The position numbers were made by a program, and so were the translations under genes. The notes beneath the pieces are model-generated. The model saw nothing but the letters and a program-made list of their open reading frames with translations, did no database searches and had not been told where the DNA came from. From Gracilaria domingensis (Eukaryota > Rhodophyta > Florideophyceae > Gracilariales > Gracilariaceae), in contig VCMS01000088.1 of the NCBI GenBank assembly GCA_022539475.1, forward strand, positions 62,001 through 126,000: a stretch of 64,000 bases of DNA. The letters run 5' to 3'. This document shows, one piece after another, positions 1 through 13,632 of the stretch (positions are counted from its first letter, which is position 1; each line of letters begins with the position of its first letter).

Positions 1-2458
1 GCACGCGACGGCAGCGAGCATGGGCGGAAGCCCGACGTAGTCCAGCATGAACGACAAGATGGCATCAGCGGTGTAGATCAGTGCAAAGTTTATGCGTGTA
101 AAGAACACTGGAATAGCAATTACTGCCAGACGGCAAACGGAGAGCACATGGAGCGTGACCGGGGGCAGACATCAAAGTGTGAACTGCCGTTGTCGGAAGT
201 GATTCCAGATAGAGCTTTTGCGCTCTAATATGTTGCACTCCTATCGAGTAGAGAATGCTGGCATCTGCGCATTATCAAAATCATGTGATCAAGCGCTGAT
301 CTCATTCTGAGCTCAGACTACGATCACTTTGCCCTAGTTGTTTCCAATTGCCATCCAAATACCCTCAGAATTTTTGAAAAAAGTTCTTGTAGGGTATGTA
401 CCTGAAAATGGGTTCCCATGAGATAGGGTCTTAAAGGAGGCAGCACCCAGACGACGGCGAGGCACTCTTTCTCAGAGACTGAGTAATTACGCTCATGCAC
501 GTTCAATGAACGAGACCAGTACCCAACTGCACGTCGCTTGCCTTCTTTCGAGACTTAAAACAATGCACACCCCACTTGGTGGTTACTGGAATCAGTACCA
601 AACTTATATGGAAGCCCTGATGTGGGCAACACCAAAATCGGCAGACACGTAACATCGTCAATTAACGAAGAAAAAGCAGACGCTTTCGCATTGCCAAAAC
701 GTTCCAGTTTAACTGGCTGTCCTTTTTTGAGGAGAGAGTTGAGGGGAGCCGCAGTGTCAGCAAAATTCTGGACGAACCGACGGTAGATATTACACAAACC
801 GAGAAATGATCGAAGTTCCGTCTGAGTTGTCGGATGTTTTGATTCCTTCAGTGACTTTACCCTTACCTCGTCGGTTGAGAGTTTTCCACGGCTGATAATG
901 TGACCCAGGTATTTCACCGAGGTGATAAAGAATTCGCATTTCTTGAGCTTCAAGGTAACACCTGCGTCACGCAGAACCTACATCATTTCCCTCACATGGG
1001 ACATATGTTCCTCCATACTGTTGGAGAATACGACAATTATGTCCAAGTACACGAGACAAGTCTCCCACTTGAATCTGGCCAACAGAATGTCAATCGCGCG
1101 CTGAAACGTAGCGGGAGCATTCGTTAGCCCGAAGGGCATCCGTTTGAAAGGGTACAGTCTTTGATGACATACAAACGCGGTCTTGTCGCGATTTTCCTTC
1201 CGAATTGGAACCTGCCAGTAACCCCAACTGAAGTCAAGGGCGGTAAATACTCTGATCCTTCCCAGCGAGTCGATTTACTCATCCATCCGTGGAATTGGGG
1301 ACACGTCTTTGACGCTAACGGCGTTCAGTCGCCTGTAATCGATGCAAAAACGCCATGATCAATCCGACTTCGGAACAAGTACGACGGGCGATGCCCATGA
1401 CGACTGAGCTGGCTCAATTACGTCGGCACGTAGCATCTTCTCGACTTGAGACTCTTCTTCTTCCCGCGCTTTCGGGCCTGCCCGATACGGGTGTTGCGCG
1501 ATTGGGCGAGTATCTGGGAGCAGATCAATACCGTGCTCCGTAATTCCAATTGTTCCAGGGGAACCGTCCCACATGGGAGTAAATTCTCTAAGCATGTCTC
1601 GCCACTTCTCGCGACGACACGCTGGGACATGGTCTAGATTCAAATCCCCTAATTCCTCAACAGGATTCGTCTGTTCTATGCCAGGAGGCAGCGCTGATTT
1701 AATCGGAGTGAACGGTCGTTCGTGACCCGAACTAACTAGATTCACCTCGTCAGTAGCAACTGCTCCCGGTACGGTGGAGATTCCATTTCTGGAGGCATCC
1801 AACAAAACGGGGTTTCCGGAACGCACTTCCCCCTCCTTAGCTTCGAGCACACCGAAAACCTCAGAAGTTAGCATTCTCGTCTGTACGAGCCCCTTCGGAT
1901 GCGGCAGGACCAAACTCAGTACCTGGTGTTTGACTAGCTACTAACTGGTTTTGCCAAAGTTGGCAACCAGTACCTTGAAACGTCGATCGGGGCTCGATTG
2001 AAACAGCACCATTAGCTGAAGCGAGCTGTTGATGATCGTATAACGATGAAGACGGTTGAACTAGTCGAGTTCCATGTTGTTTGGAGATGCACTGTACCCA
2101 CACCTAGGATTCCGGCGGAATTGAAACGGATTTCGCTATGCAAAGCTTTGTTGACTTCGGATCCACTTTTGGGACCTTCTGAGCCACAGGTAGTTGAACG
2201 CGCTTCCAGATTGCGCGCTTCAACGGCTTCCGAACAATCGGAATGGTTTGCATAGCAAACTGTTCTCAGGGATACCGTTTCGGTAGTGGCAATCATAACT
2301 TAATGGGACGCCCATCGATGGGTGACTCGAGGTTATGAATAGCACGATGACGTGGATCCGGACCCGGAATGTGTACATGTGTACCACTATTTGGTTGTTT
2401 GGATGGAGTGAATCTTTCCATAATTTTTAGAAATATCCCGTGGGCTTTGGTCCGACAC

Positions 2459-3050
2459 TGTCAGGACTGCCCGGGACGGGAGGTGCACATGAGGTGCTTA
2501 GATTAATCTATTATATAGATATTTTTGATAACCGTCTACAGGGCCGCTAATTCTACTACTTAGATGATGGCTCACCGCCATCACCAACCTAGTAAAGGTA
2601 ACCCGGTGTGCGGCTCTAACTATTTCGTCTGCGCGACGACTCCAACTCCTCGCGGAGCGAGTTACAGCAGCACGGTCTAGGTATCCCCCGCCTCCAACCA
2701 GGAGAGTGCACGCAGTGCATACCATCATTGGACTTGTTTTTCTTTTGTTTTTCTTGTGACTCGTGGAGTGCAGACATATTTGTTTACCGACCGGTACTTT
2801 CTCTCTGCCCCAGTACTTGGGTTTGTTTCTGTTCTTTCTTTTGTTTTTAGCATTGGCTGGTTCATTACCGCCTATTTCTATTTGGTTGTTCCACCTTTGG
2901 ATGTCTACGTTTGGCTACAGTTACCGTCATTGGTCAACTACGATCTACACTACTGTGCCCGCCTTTTCTGGCACTTTTTCCCGTTCGGGCGTTCTTTCTC
3001 AACCCTGTGGTATAGCCTGAAGTCCTCGTGGATTTACACCCACACCGGAA
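2459..3050 (+). repeat. Candidate solo LTR of a related family inside the older element (right edge uncertain)
   Basis: The protease-to-RT connector of the minus-strand element is interrupted here by several hundred bases with no protein similarity. The block starts TGTCAGGA and continues with GGTGCAC and GTGCTTAG. The older element's own LTR starts TGTCACGTGCACC and also has CTGCTTAG and an AT-rich stretch soon after. The later part is T-rich, like the U5 sides of the two LTRs seen here. I could not find a convincing target duplication, so the right end is only approximate. Confidence 0.4.
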
Positions 3051-6048
3051 GATACGGGGTGCGCTGTCGCTGTGCGAACCTCTCTTGAGAGCGCGGATTC
3101 GAACTGCCTCGGTGGCTTTTCCCTTTCTGGGATTGACCCATATGGTTGTACCGTACAAGACAGTGACCGTCTTCCATTTACACGGTTTTCGCCCTTGGGC
3201 GTATCGCTTCGACAAAGCGGTTGCAAAAATCACAACCGAGTATAACCGGTGCAGCGAGTGAATTGCAGACAACAAATTCAAGTGTCACCACGTAGGTGCT
3301 AAGTCTCACTGTGAGAGTTAAGTAACCGACCGTGCGCAGCGGGTTATTGTTCGCGTCAGCGATATTCAAGCCTGGACCATAGCGAACGAATTCCCGAAGT
3401 GCCGGTGGTACTAAAGAAGAGTGAATGAGATTGGACGCAGCGCCCGTGTCTAACACAGACAGTTGACGAACCATAAACTGGTGTGATAAGCCGAAGTCGG
3501 CGTAAACTTTATAATTCCTCTTGGCCATCACAAGGACTCTATCCGGGTTACGAGATTTTGGGACCGTACATACGGACGATGGAGAACCGTTAGAAGCTAT
3601 GAGTTCTCATCAGATTGAGCCATCTTCCTCGTAAAGATTTTAAGGAAAGCGACCTGGGAGCGAAGCGGCGGCGCCTCAGGGGTCTCCAACTTTGGCTCAG
3701 AAGACGCCCCTCTCGCAGGGGGAACTCTCGAGTTTTGTTTTTCTGGGCGGGGTTGGCCGGTGACGGCTAACTCTGTCGAGAGTGGGAAACAGGATTCCCT
3801 GGTTCCGGGTTGGTCACAGCTACCTGTTTAGCCGGGTTCCGAGGTTCCTCAGTTCGAACGTTCTGTCCTGTAGCAGGATTGCCAAACTTGGCCCTTTGCT
3901 CTTCATAATTCTTACTCGGAACACGAGCACGGTCAGCTGGTGAAAAGGGCTCTCATACCACCCGATAATTTCGGTAACTTCCGAGCGGGCAGCATGCACA
4001 CGGGTGCAATATGTCCGGATCGGCAACAAATATGACAGATGGTCGTCACCGACTTATCGAAAGATCGATTACCATCTGGTCGTCGTTGCAGTTGCGCATT
4101 CACCCATCCTGGGCGTGAGAAACGGCTGCCGTTGTTCGCGTAAGCGAGTGGAGCGGCCTGTACCCCTGTTCCTTCCATATAGAGTGCGGGGTCACCTTGC
4201 GAGGTCGAAATCGACGACGACGGAATGTCCGAAGACCCGTACAAATCGGGAGCACTTCCGTCGAAGTAGACGTTATCTAGATCCAGGTTCACGGAGTTTC
4301 CACGTTCCAAGAAAAGAGATGGAGATGACTCGTTGACTAGCAGCGCCTTTGAACGACGGGGTTTCGGCGGGCGCCGAGCACGGAGGATTTCGACTTCAGC
4401 CTGGGCATACTGGACCAATTTCATATACGTAATCTTACGTCTCTCTTCGCGATATTGCGCCACCAAAGCCTTGATAGAAGGGTCCAACCCATCCACGAAC
4501 ATCGTGAATCTCTCCTGAGCGGAGTACACATTTCCACAGCGATGAAACGCTTTATTCAAACGAGTTGAGTAAACCGTTTTGGTCTCTTCAGTCTTCTGTT
4601 TCGTATCTCGTAGAGCGAGCGTCGTGTTGTGAACTGCGCTTCCTGTTGCATAGGAACTCAGGAGATATTGGACCGCTTCTGGCCAACAACTGACACCTCC
4701 CTCAGATGCACGGGACGACCCTCGGACCGAGTTAAACTGATCTTCAGCCATCCCTGACAGAAAATAGGGTAAAGCGAGAAACGCTTGCGCCTCGTTCATA
4801 CCCAGAATGTCGGCTTCCTGCACAAAGCGGGCCAGGAAGTCCAGTACCCGAATTGGATCTTCGCCATCGAATTTCTTCGTAAAGACGATATTCAGTCTTC
4901 TGATGTGGTCTTACACCTTCCCGATGCTTCGCGAGGTGCGACTTGACGATTAATCGTCCAATCGGTAATAACGATACGATAACAACTTTCTCTAGAGAAG
5001 ATTCGTTGGTTTCAACTCCTTGAGTCCAAGATGACGTCTATCTTTCTCGCGAGAGCGCATCACTCCTTGAGTGGCATATGTCGCCTTCGACTTCGTTCCG
5101 CGAGATCGACTCCCATACCGTTCTCGGTCGTCCTCAGTGTCCGATGAACTGGATGAGGTAGATTTCGCAAAGCGAACGCTAGAATTGGAACTAGACGAAT
5201 CCAAGTTGTGACGGAGTTTCTTTTTGGATCCTCGATTTTCGTGAGACGGACACCGACGTGCCGAGCGCTTAGAAGCTTCTTTCGTAACATTCTTCGCATC
5301 AGTTGCGTTATCCATCCGGATGATCTCTTCTAGGGTAGACAACCGGGTAGTTAATCGGTCGATTTCAGCTCGATGATCCTGAATAAGGAATTGTAAGCTG
5401 GAACAAAAGCGGCTGGTGCACCCAGACTTTCCAAAATAGAATTCACGTCTTGACGTAAGACGCGAATGTCATTTGTCGGACCTCTGATTTTAGCTTGGTC
5501 AAGCTTCCGTCTGAGATAATGCAGATCCTCGAACAACGAGTTTTGCGGGAGCTGAGTGACACGCAGTTGAGCCTCGAGGTACGAGTATCCAGGGGTTACA
5601 ATCACATCTTCTGGTCTCTCCGTGGCCGGAGTACCCGTACCGGGCGGAGCTCCTGCCGTAGAGGCGGCCATCGGACCCGACGTGACTGAAAAAGCTCTCC
5701 GGGGTTCCGGGACCTGTTCATTATCAGGCGACCTTGCGGGTACGTAGGCGCGAGAACACGGAGGCCTAGGCGGAGGCCCACCAGCATCTCTGACCACACC
5801 GTTTCTAGAGTTCGGCGCAGATGGCGCTATAACGGGCCACGGTGTACCGAACAGCGGTAAGATCAAGTTAAAAACGAGAGGTCTCGATACTCCAAAGAGT
5901 AAGTAACGAACAACAAATGAAACACTCTAGAGAGTCCACTGTTCCACAGTAGCTTCCCAGCAACCAAAAGATCACTACTAGTGAGACCCCTCGACAAGGA
6001 ACGAGAACGAAGGAAAGAATCAAACCCATTCTAAGTTGAGAGACCAGT

Positions 6049-6653
6049 TGTAGGGCAAAATCCCAGCGATGGGATTGTCTCTCAAGGCTTTCGAGTCCTT
6101 GCCTTCCAGACTAGGTGAACTCAGTGGTGAGCCCTCCGAACACGGGAAGTGCGGGTGTAAGACCGCCCATGGTACGGGATATACCCACGGAGCTTGAGGG
6201 GTGAACGGGCCTGATCCAGGAGTCCTGCGAAAAGTGATGGAATGGTCGAGAGGAAAGGTACCGTAGAGCGGTGTGAGCCATAGGTAGAAGGGGAAAAAGA
6301 AGGGAAAAACAAAGAAGGAACCCTCGAAAGGGCATGCGACAAGCGGCAACAGACGCGGCGACGGGAGACGGGGGTTGTGTATTAAGCCCACACGGCAATA
6401 ACTCTGTACAGAGACGAAAAACCGACCTGACACAGGTAAGCAGTAATCTGCAGGTAAATATGGGAAAAAAATAGTCCAAAGACGGAGATAAGCCCCAGGG
6501 CAACAGCTCTGTAAGTCAGTAGTGCTTGAATGATCCCGAGGGATCAAGCTAGTTCGTACCGCACGCGGTGAAACTCCTGAGGGAGTTGTGCACTTCGCGC
6601 AGGCGGGCGTAGCTCAGAGCCGAGCTCGGTTACCCTTTACTGAAGGACGAGGT
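6049..6653 (-). repeat. 5' LTR of the older minus-strand element, main part
   Basis: Read on the minus strand, this part ends CCCTACA at 6049, directly followed by ACTGGTCT. The same join (CTACA then ACTGGTCT) follows the 5' LTR of the plus-strand element at 7079. The beginning of this LTR is displaced to 16996-17102 by the nested element. Both pieces together are about 707 bp. A proline-rich open frame inside it is LTR composition, not a gene. Confidence 0.75.
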
Positions 6654-7079
6654 TGTAGCGCAGTGAGAGGCACCGCCCACACGGGTGCATAGTATTAGTT
6701 TACTTAGTTAATGTGCACAGGGTGCACCTCGGGGTCCCACACGTGTGGGGTTGTGACAGTTGTCTTGTCGCCCTTCGGGACCCCCTTATAGGTAGATAGT
6801 TTATTATTTTCGACACGTGGCTTTTACCCGTGGGAGGTGCACTTAAGCATCTCCCGCCGGGCAGAGCTCATCGTGGTAAACCTCAAGCACCCCCTAGACG
6901 ATTCTTCCATCGTCTAGTTTCCCGCAAGGGTCATCCTACCGTCACTACCGGTGCTGCGCGCCTATCTCGCGCCCCGTTGTTAGCTTCCGTTGAGTGCTCC
7001 TTCGTCCCCGCTTGGTTGCTGCGCAATTTATTCCCTTATCAGGGCATAGTACGTTGTCACGGCCTGTGGCTGTACTACA
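6654..7079 (+). repeat. 5' LTR of the plus-strand chromovirus
   Basis: It matches 16569-16995 along its whole length at about 95 percent identity. It begins TGTAG and ends CTACA, with GAGGT just outside. It holds the palindromic word CCCTTCGGG and GTGCAC words typical of both LTR families in this window. Confidence 0.95.
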
Positions 7080-7100
7080 ACTGGTCTTCCGACCTAGAAT
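7080..7100 (+). other. Putative primer-binding region of the plus-strand element
   Basis: The sequence right after the 5' LTR starts ACTGGTCT. It is nearly the same as the sequence after the 5' LTR of the older element (minus strand from 6048 down), although the LTRs themselves differ strongly. Such conservation at the LTR edge fits a tRNA primer site with its TGG. The tRNA was not identified. Confidence 0.5.
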
Positions 7101-7299
7101 TACCCTCTCGGGTCTTTTCTGGTTAGTTCGACCCTCACGGGATTCGCTTCGTCGCATTCGAATCATTTCTTCCCTTTCGGGCCTTTCCGACCCGTCGCGG
7201 ATCATTTTGTTTTACCGCGCCGTTTCATTTTCCCTTTAGAGGTTTCTCGAACTTGCCCGCATTTGGGTTCATTTTGTCGCAAGCCGGACGAAAATTCCT

Positions 7300-9310
7300 T
7301 TTTGCCTACCGTTATGGTCACCCCACCGGGATCTTCTCATGGACACGCCAGTACTGCTCCAACCCATCGGGATAACGGCACTGACGAAGTGCCGCCTGCT
7401 CCCTGTTCAAGGGCTCCGAGCACCCGAAGTACCCATGGAGGGATTCTACCACGTGTGGAGGACCCGGAGCGCATACTCCGTCAGTCCTCCCCGACTGACT
7501 TTCGGAACCGTCTCGAGGCCATGTGCCAGCATGCCTCTCGAGAAGCGACTGCGCAGCCGCAGACCCCTACGGTAACAGCGCCCGAGACCCTCGTTGGGAC
7601 TCTGCAACGAACCGCACGAAGTGAGGTTCAACCCGTTACGGGAGAGCTACTCATAGCCCTGCGGCCACTCGTGAAGTCTATGGTGACACTCGAGGTCGAG
7701 CGCCGTATTCGCCACAGGGTTAATGCTGAAGTGGAGCGCCTGCTAGATACCCTTGTCCAGCGGGTCGCTTCTAAGATGACCCTCGACGGAATTCTGGACG
7801 GCGCTATTGCCACCAGTGTGCACACTGAGGTACAGCGCCGTCTCCAGCTCGCTCCCATTGGGTATGAGCAACCTGTCAACCGTCAGCCGGCCGTCTCCGT
7901 ATTGCAACCGAACACTATCCCTGGCGAACATGAAGCATATACCAGACCCGGCAGGGACCCCAATATTGATAGACCCGACTGGGCAGTCCCCTCCCAGGAA
8001 AGCAGAAGAGTACCGGTCGCGATTCCCACGTGGGTAGTGACAAAGGGAGGACCCGGAAGTCCCCAAGCCGATGTCGGAACAGGAGGAAGTCATTCCGCAA
8101 GGGTCGTGGCTTTTCCGACTCGGACGACTCGCTGTCTGACTCAGACAGGTCAGACGCGGTCGACTCGGACGATTCCGACCCCGAAGTGGACGTTTCGCAT
8201 TTGCGGCGCATTCGACCCAACAATGGAGACTTTTCTAAAGTGCTTAACTTCAAACACTATCGTCTGAAGGACCGGAGTGGGCGTTACAACCCCTCGGTCG
8301 CTCGCGCAGTTTCGAAGCATGCGAAACGCATGCAACTGCAAATGCCCTTGAAGTTCTCGGGCAAAGATCCAATTTTGGTCTTACGGTTCTTAGCCGCGTT
8401 CCGGAATGCGTGTGACCAGAATGGTGTACACGAAGGAGCAGCCCTCTGGCTATTTCGCTTCTTTCTGGAGCAACCCGCTAGGGACACAGTAACCGCCAAG
8501 ATCGCTGGCGAATCCGGGACCGTGGTCGAGAAGAGTTCTGAGCTCCTCTCGTCCTACCCCGAGGTGGTCTACTACCTCCTTGAAGGTAACGCGACGGATG
8601 ATGTCATATCGGAGGCCTTCCACGACGTCATCACACACCGCCAGATCTCAGCGGTGTCGCAACGCGAATTCGCTGACCAATTGTGGACAAAGAACCTCCG
8701 ATGCGGAAACATCTTCCCAGAGGGTCGCCTCAAGGCTCTTTTCGTCGAGGGATTGCTTCCCGCAATGAGGGCCGGTGTACGCATGTACTCGTCAACGCAT
8801 CCCAAAGTGGTTTTCCGCCAGCTCGTCAGCTATGCTGAAGGGCTGGGTGATACCCATCGGCGAGGCAAGAAGTACTTTAAGGCCCTGGATGTGGCGAAGA
8901 GCGCACAATCCCGACGGGTCTCATCGAAGGCTTCGCTGAGTGTCTCAACTGACACTGATGAACCCGACTGGGGCGTGCATTTTGAAGACGAGGACGCACT
9001 GGCCCTTGCTATTCAACCAACGGCGCCCCCGTCTATTCCTTCTTTTCCCTCTACGGGTACTTCGACTCCGTCTGCGATACAACCCCGTCGGGACTTCAAC
9101 TACACGCCCCCCAGGGTTAATCCGGTGACGCCCACTCAAGCGCCACCACCGTATCGCGCGGCACCGAATTCGGACTACAGGCGACTCCCTGTCGTATCTG
9201 TCTGTCTACCTCTCGGCCTTGCTGCGAATGGCTCCCGCCCGAATACCGGAACACGTTGGTGCAAGTTCGCGAGGCGAATTATCACCGACATGTCTCCGAA
9301 GGTACTATAA
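7300..9310 (+). other. gag-like region of the chromovirus
   Basis: This is an open region after the leader. Its product has a proline- and serine-rich start, a basic and acidic linker (DSDDSLSDSD), and a capsid-like helical stretch with KFSGKDPILVLRFLAAFRNAC and FADQLWTKNLRCGN. That stretch is similar to the gag-like region of the older element (RLNKAFHRCGN). Rounded limits are given because this is a fossil region. Confidence 0.75.
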
Positions 9311-9699
9311 GCCCGCCAGGGACAGGCGTTACGTCAAAACCCAAATGGGCAATTGCCCTCAGGTCAGGCTGCAGCGCGGGACCGTTACCCGCAAGCGAGA
9401 GCGAACCCCGTGGGACGTGCTCCTGCACCTTCGCGTAGCCCTCAACAGGTCAATCAAATCCTCTCCTTTGAGGAGAGCCCTAGTGAGGACAGCGCGCACC
9501 AGAAGGGAAACGAGACGGAGAAAGCGTAGGGGCCACGCTTTCCTCTCGAGGTACGAGCCTTACCCCCAGGGCTGACGCAGAATCCAACCCACTATGGGAT
9601 TCTGAGGACGCCCACAGTAATAGTCCCCTTGGGTCTGATGAGGACGACGGCCCCGATATGGGTGCAGTTTTTATTATGACCCGAGAGAACTATAAAGTC

Positions 9700-12600
9700 C
9701 ATATGTAAGTGGGACTTACGAAGCGCACGACCGAAACCCTTCTGGGTATTCTAGACACTGGCGCTGGCCCAAACATCATACATGCAAAGAATCTCCCACA
9801 TGGGTACGAACGGTTTCTAAACCGCAAACGGACTCCTCGGGTTTTGAACGCGTCGAAGGAACCCATGAATATACTGGGAGCCATCGTGCTTCCGACCCGA
9901 CTGAGAAATTTGAAGCAGCGCGTATCATTCCTAGTCGCCACGAATCTGGCAGCCGATGCCCTGTTGGGAACTTCATTCATCAACCGCTACGTCCGTCCGA
10001 TATATCCGCGCGAGCGCAAGGTTGCTTTTTATGGTGCACCACCTGTGGCCATTGTCAGTGGTTCTCGAAGACCCCTTGGGGATAAGAAGGCCTTAGACCA
10101 ACTACCTCGGAACACTGTATCCAACAAGGTCCGCCTGGCTCAACCGCTTTCCATACCCCCTATGACCCAACGGGAAGTGCTAGTCACGTGTGAGACACCA
10201 GGATTGGTTTTCTTGCAGAACCACCCGAAAACGGTCTCACGAGATCTTTCGATCATGGCCAACGGTGTCATGAACATCATTCCGAACCGTCCCTTTAGGG
10301 TACTCGTCAGAAACTTCTCCCATCCGGAAGTTCGCATGCCCAAGAATATGGTCATTGGACTCGCTTTACCAGCCCCTCGCTTGCTACTAATACTTGAAGA
10401 CGGTCCGAGTGGGTCTCGTCGTAAAGAAAGGGAGGGTACACCCAGCGAGGGCCTCGAACACGACGACTCGGTTGAGAACAATAACCCGCAGGGAGCGAAA
10501 GACTGGCGCGAACTGGTCCAGATTGGTGAAGAATTCTCTTCCCACAAGGGCCAAATTATCGACCTTCTACAGGACTTTGAAGATATGTGGTCGGGCCGCC
10601 TCGGTCACATAGACGCCGCCTTACACAGGATTGCACTCGAACCGGGTTCAAAACCGGTGTGTCAAATTCCCTACAGGGCTGAGCACAAGGCCAGAGCAAT
10701 GGAAGGCCTCGAGGTTCAACGTATGTTGGACTCGGGCGTCATTGAACTTTCAAAGGCTGAATGGGCAAGCCCTGTAGTGTTTGCCCAGAAGAAGGACGGT
10801 AGCTGGCGGTTCTGTATTGACTACTTCCTGCTCAACGCCGTGACCCCTCGGGACGCATACCCCATCCCACGTGTGGATGAGTGTATTGATTACCTTGGGG
10901 AAGCCACCCTCTTCTCAACCCTCCACGCTAATAGTGGGTATGGGCAGGTTGAGATGGCCGAAGAAAATCGCGACAAGACAACATTTACATCCCATATAGG
11001 TTTGTACCGCTTCACGCGAATGCCCTTCGGGTTGAAGAATGCGCCCGCTACCTTTCAGACGGCGCTGGATAACATCCTGAATAAGGTCAAGTGGCAGTAC
11101 GCTCTGGTGTACTTGGATGACGTCATCATCTACTCCCGCTCTGTGGAGGAGCATTTCCGGCACGTTCGCCACGTGCTGACCCTTTTACGGGATGCTAGAG
11201 TCACTCTGAAGCTGAAGAAATGCTTCTTCTTCCAGGTCTCTGTGGGCTACCTTGGGCACGTAGTCCGGCCCAGAAAACTACATGTTTCCCAGAGGACGTG
11301 CGATGCCATTAGGCAGGCTAAACCGGCCACGACCCAGATGGAAATCTGCTCCTTTGTAGGACTGTGCAATGTGTTTCGAAGATTTGTCCCTAACTTCGCT
11401 CGCATTGCTGCACCTTTGAACAGGAAACTTGAGAAGGGACAACCCGATAATTTTGGGATACTGAGCGACGAAGAGTACGAGGCCTTTCAGGAGTTACGAG
11501 ATAGATTGATCTCTCCACCAGTTTTGGCCTTACCCGTACCGGGACGTCCGTACCTGCTGGACACCGACGCGTGCGATTTTCAGGTTGGCTGTACTTTACT
11601 CCAACAACAACCCGATGGGAAGGAGTATAAACCCGTTGGGTATTGGAGCCGTTCCCTCTCGCGGACGGAGCGGAAGTACACGACCACCGAGAAGGAATGC
11701 CTCGCGGTTGTGTGGTAGATGCTGCTTTTAAGGCCATATCTGGAAGGTGAAAGATTCACCGTGAAGACTGACCACCACTCGCTGAGGTGGATCCTCAATT
11801 TGGCCGAATGTACCGGACGACTCGCACGCTGGCGCCTACGCTTTTCAGAGTTTGACTTTGACGTGGTGCACCGCGCGGGTGTCAAACACCAAGCTGCGGA
11901 CGCACTGTCCCGTTTAGAGACCGAGGGTCTCGATGAAGGGCCTCTTGAGGACGACATACCGTCCTTTGCAATGGAACCCGACTGGAACTGTAATTTTCTC
12001 GTAGCTACAGTCCAAGAAGGGGAGACCCTTTACGAGAACGTCCTCATTGATTGGGAGGACTCTGACAGCGCGAACGAACCCTCAGGGGATGATGATGTAC
12101 TGGCCGTGGACACGGAGCAAACGAAAGTACTGCCTATTCCAACGGATGAACTTCTGGGGAAGCAAGCGAAAGACCCGTGGTGTAAGGGTATCGCTGAATC
12201 CGTTGGACAGCTCCAGTCCCGCTTCGGGTACGACCATCATGGTTCCCTTTCAAGGACCTCACCCCTGGACGGTGCAATTCAGCGCCTGGTCTCTCCAACC
12301 CTGCGGGACCGCGTACTCTATCTATCGCATTATCCAAGATTGGCTGGTCACCCTGGGGGGAAGAAAATATACGCGACCCTCAGACGGGACTTCTATTGGC
12401 CATTCATGGCGAATGACGTTTATCAGGCCGTCAAGGATTGCCAGTCATGCGCTGCGACGCGAGATACGCAGCACAAGCATCAGAAGTATCTGAAGCTATT
12501 TACCGCAGCGGGTCCTCTCGAACTTGTCGATATGGACATACTGGGGGCACTCACGAAGACCACACATGGGAATCGTTTTATCTTGGTCATTACTGACCGC

Positions 12601-13390
12601 TTCTCCAAGCTGGCTCGCGCTATTCCCTTACGAGCTACAGAAGCTAACAATATCGCGCTTGCCTTCTTGGAGCACTGGGTATTCCCATATGGGGCACCCC
12701 ACCCCAGTACTTGCTGACCGATAACGGACAGCAGTTCGTCGCGAAATTGTTCGAAGCCCTTTGCGGGGATCTAGGTTTGCGTCGTTTGCTGACGGCGGCC
12801 TACCACCCGCAGACTAACGGACAGGCAGAGAGTTTTAATCGAACCCTTGTGGGACGCCTTAGGCATTACGTCTCTGAGCACCAGCGAGACTGGGATGATT
12901 TCGTCCAGCCCTTGGTCTTCGCGTACAACTCCCAGCTCCATCGGACCGGGACAGCACCTTTTGACTTGGTGCTAACGCGACACCCGCCTGAGATCGTCGT
13001 TGACGCTCCGACTACCGCTATCTCCTCAGCTGGGTCTGACAATCCGAATTCGGTCACAATGAAACGTCAAACCCGCGCCCGTATTCGGTACCTCCTTTCG
13101 AAGGCCAAAGCGATAATGGACCGTGTCCAGCTCCGCTACAAGGCTGATTTGGATTCCCGTGTACGGGCTCAGCTTTCACTTTCCCCTGGGGACTACGTCT
13201 TTTCAGACCGCGCTCCGCTGAACACGACGGAGACTGCGGAGGAAGAAGGTATCTCCCGCAAGCTCCTTCCAGGACAACTGGTCCCTTTCGGGTTGTCAAA
13301 GCCACAGACACAACCGAGACCATCTTGGATGACGACCTGCACGACACGGTCAGAATTGACCTTGTCACGAAAGCCCCATGGGTCCTGACG
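9700..13390 (+). other. pol region of the chromovirus: protease, RT, RNase H, integrase
   Basis: Order and motifs are those of Ty3/gypsy pol. Retropepsin shows ILDTGAGPNIIH. RT shows RMPFGLKNAPATFQ and LVYLDDVIIYSR. RNase H shows KEYKPVGYWSRSLS and TEKECLAVVW. The integrase zinc-binding segment shows HPGGKKIYATLRRDFYWP with CQSCAA, and the core shows YHPQTNGQAESFNRTL. It no longer reads as one intact frame. Confidence 0.9.
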
Positions 13391-13632
13391 CGACTGAGTC
13401 ACCAACAATACAGCCGGAGTCGCCACAGCCCGCATCAGCCCCGCAGGGAACACCGACGCCGTTTTCCGAGGCGTCAGACCCCAACGGGAATGCTCCTTCT
13501 GAGCCACAGTCTACAGGTCCTAAGCAGGTCACGGTCGATCCCACGACCGCGCCTAACTCCTCTGGGACACCTCTCCCAGACGTGGAACTGCCGCTTGAAC
13601 TCCTCGAGGAGGAAGGCCGCGATTCCCGCGAA

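Larger units (their letters stand above)
1..6653 (-). mobile_element. Older Ty3/gypsy LTR retrotransposon, decayed, continues past the left edge
   Basis: This is a fossil Ty3/gypsy element read on the minus strand. In element order the parts are: an LTR split by the younger element (6049-6653 plus 16996-17102); a gag-like region at about 3.9-5.9 kb ending in a CCHC-type knuckle (CHICCRSGHIAPVC); a retropepsin-like region at about 3.2-3.5 kb with the LDTGA motif; and reverse transcriptase/RNase H remains at about 0.3-1.9 kb (FLGLCNIYRRFV, YSVSEKECLAVVW). Integrase and the other LTR would lie left of the window. The proteins resemble those of the plus-strand element nearby, so the two are related families. 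The copy is heavily broken, on the order of a dozen or more breaks. It is older than the plus-strand element, because it hosts that insertion. Confidence 0.9.

Noticed and set aside
6020-6547. 175-aa proline-rich frame
   Set aside because: Lies inside the LTR of the older element, with no similarity to a gene.
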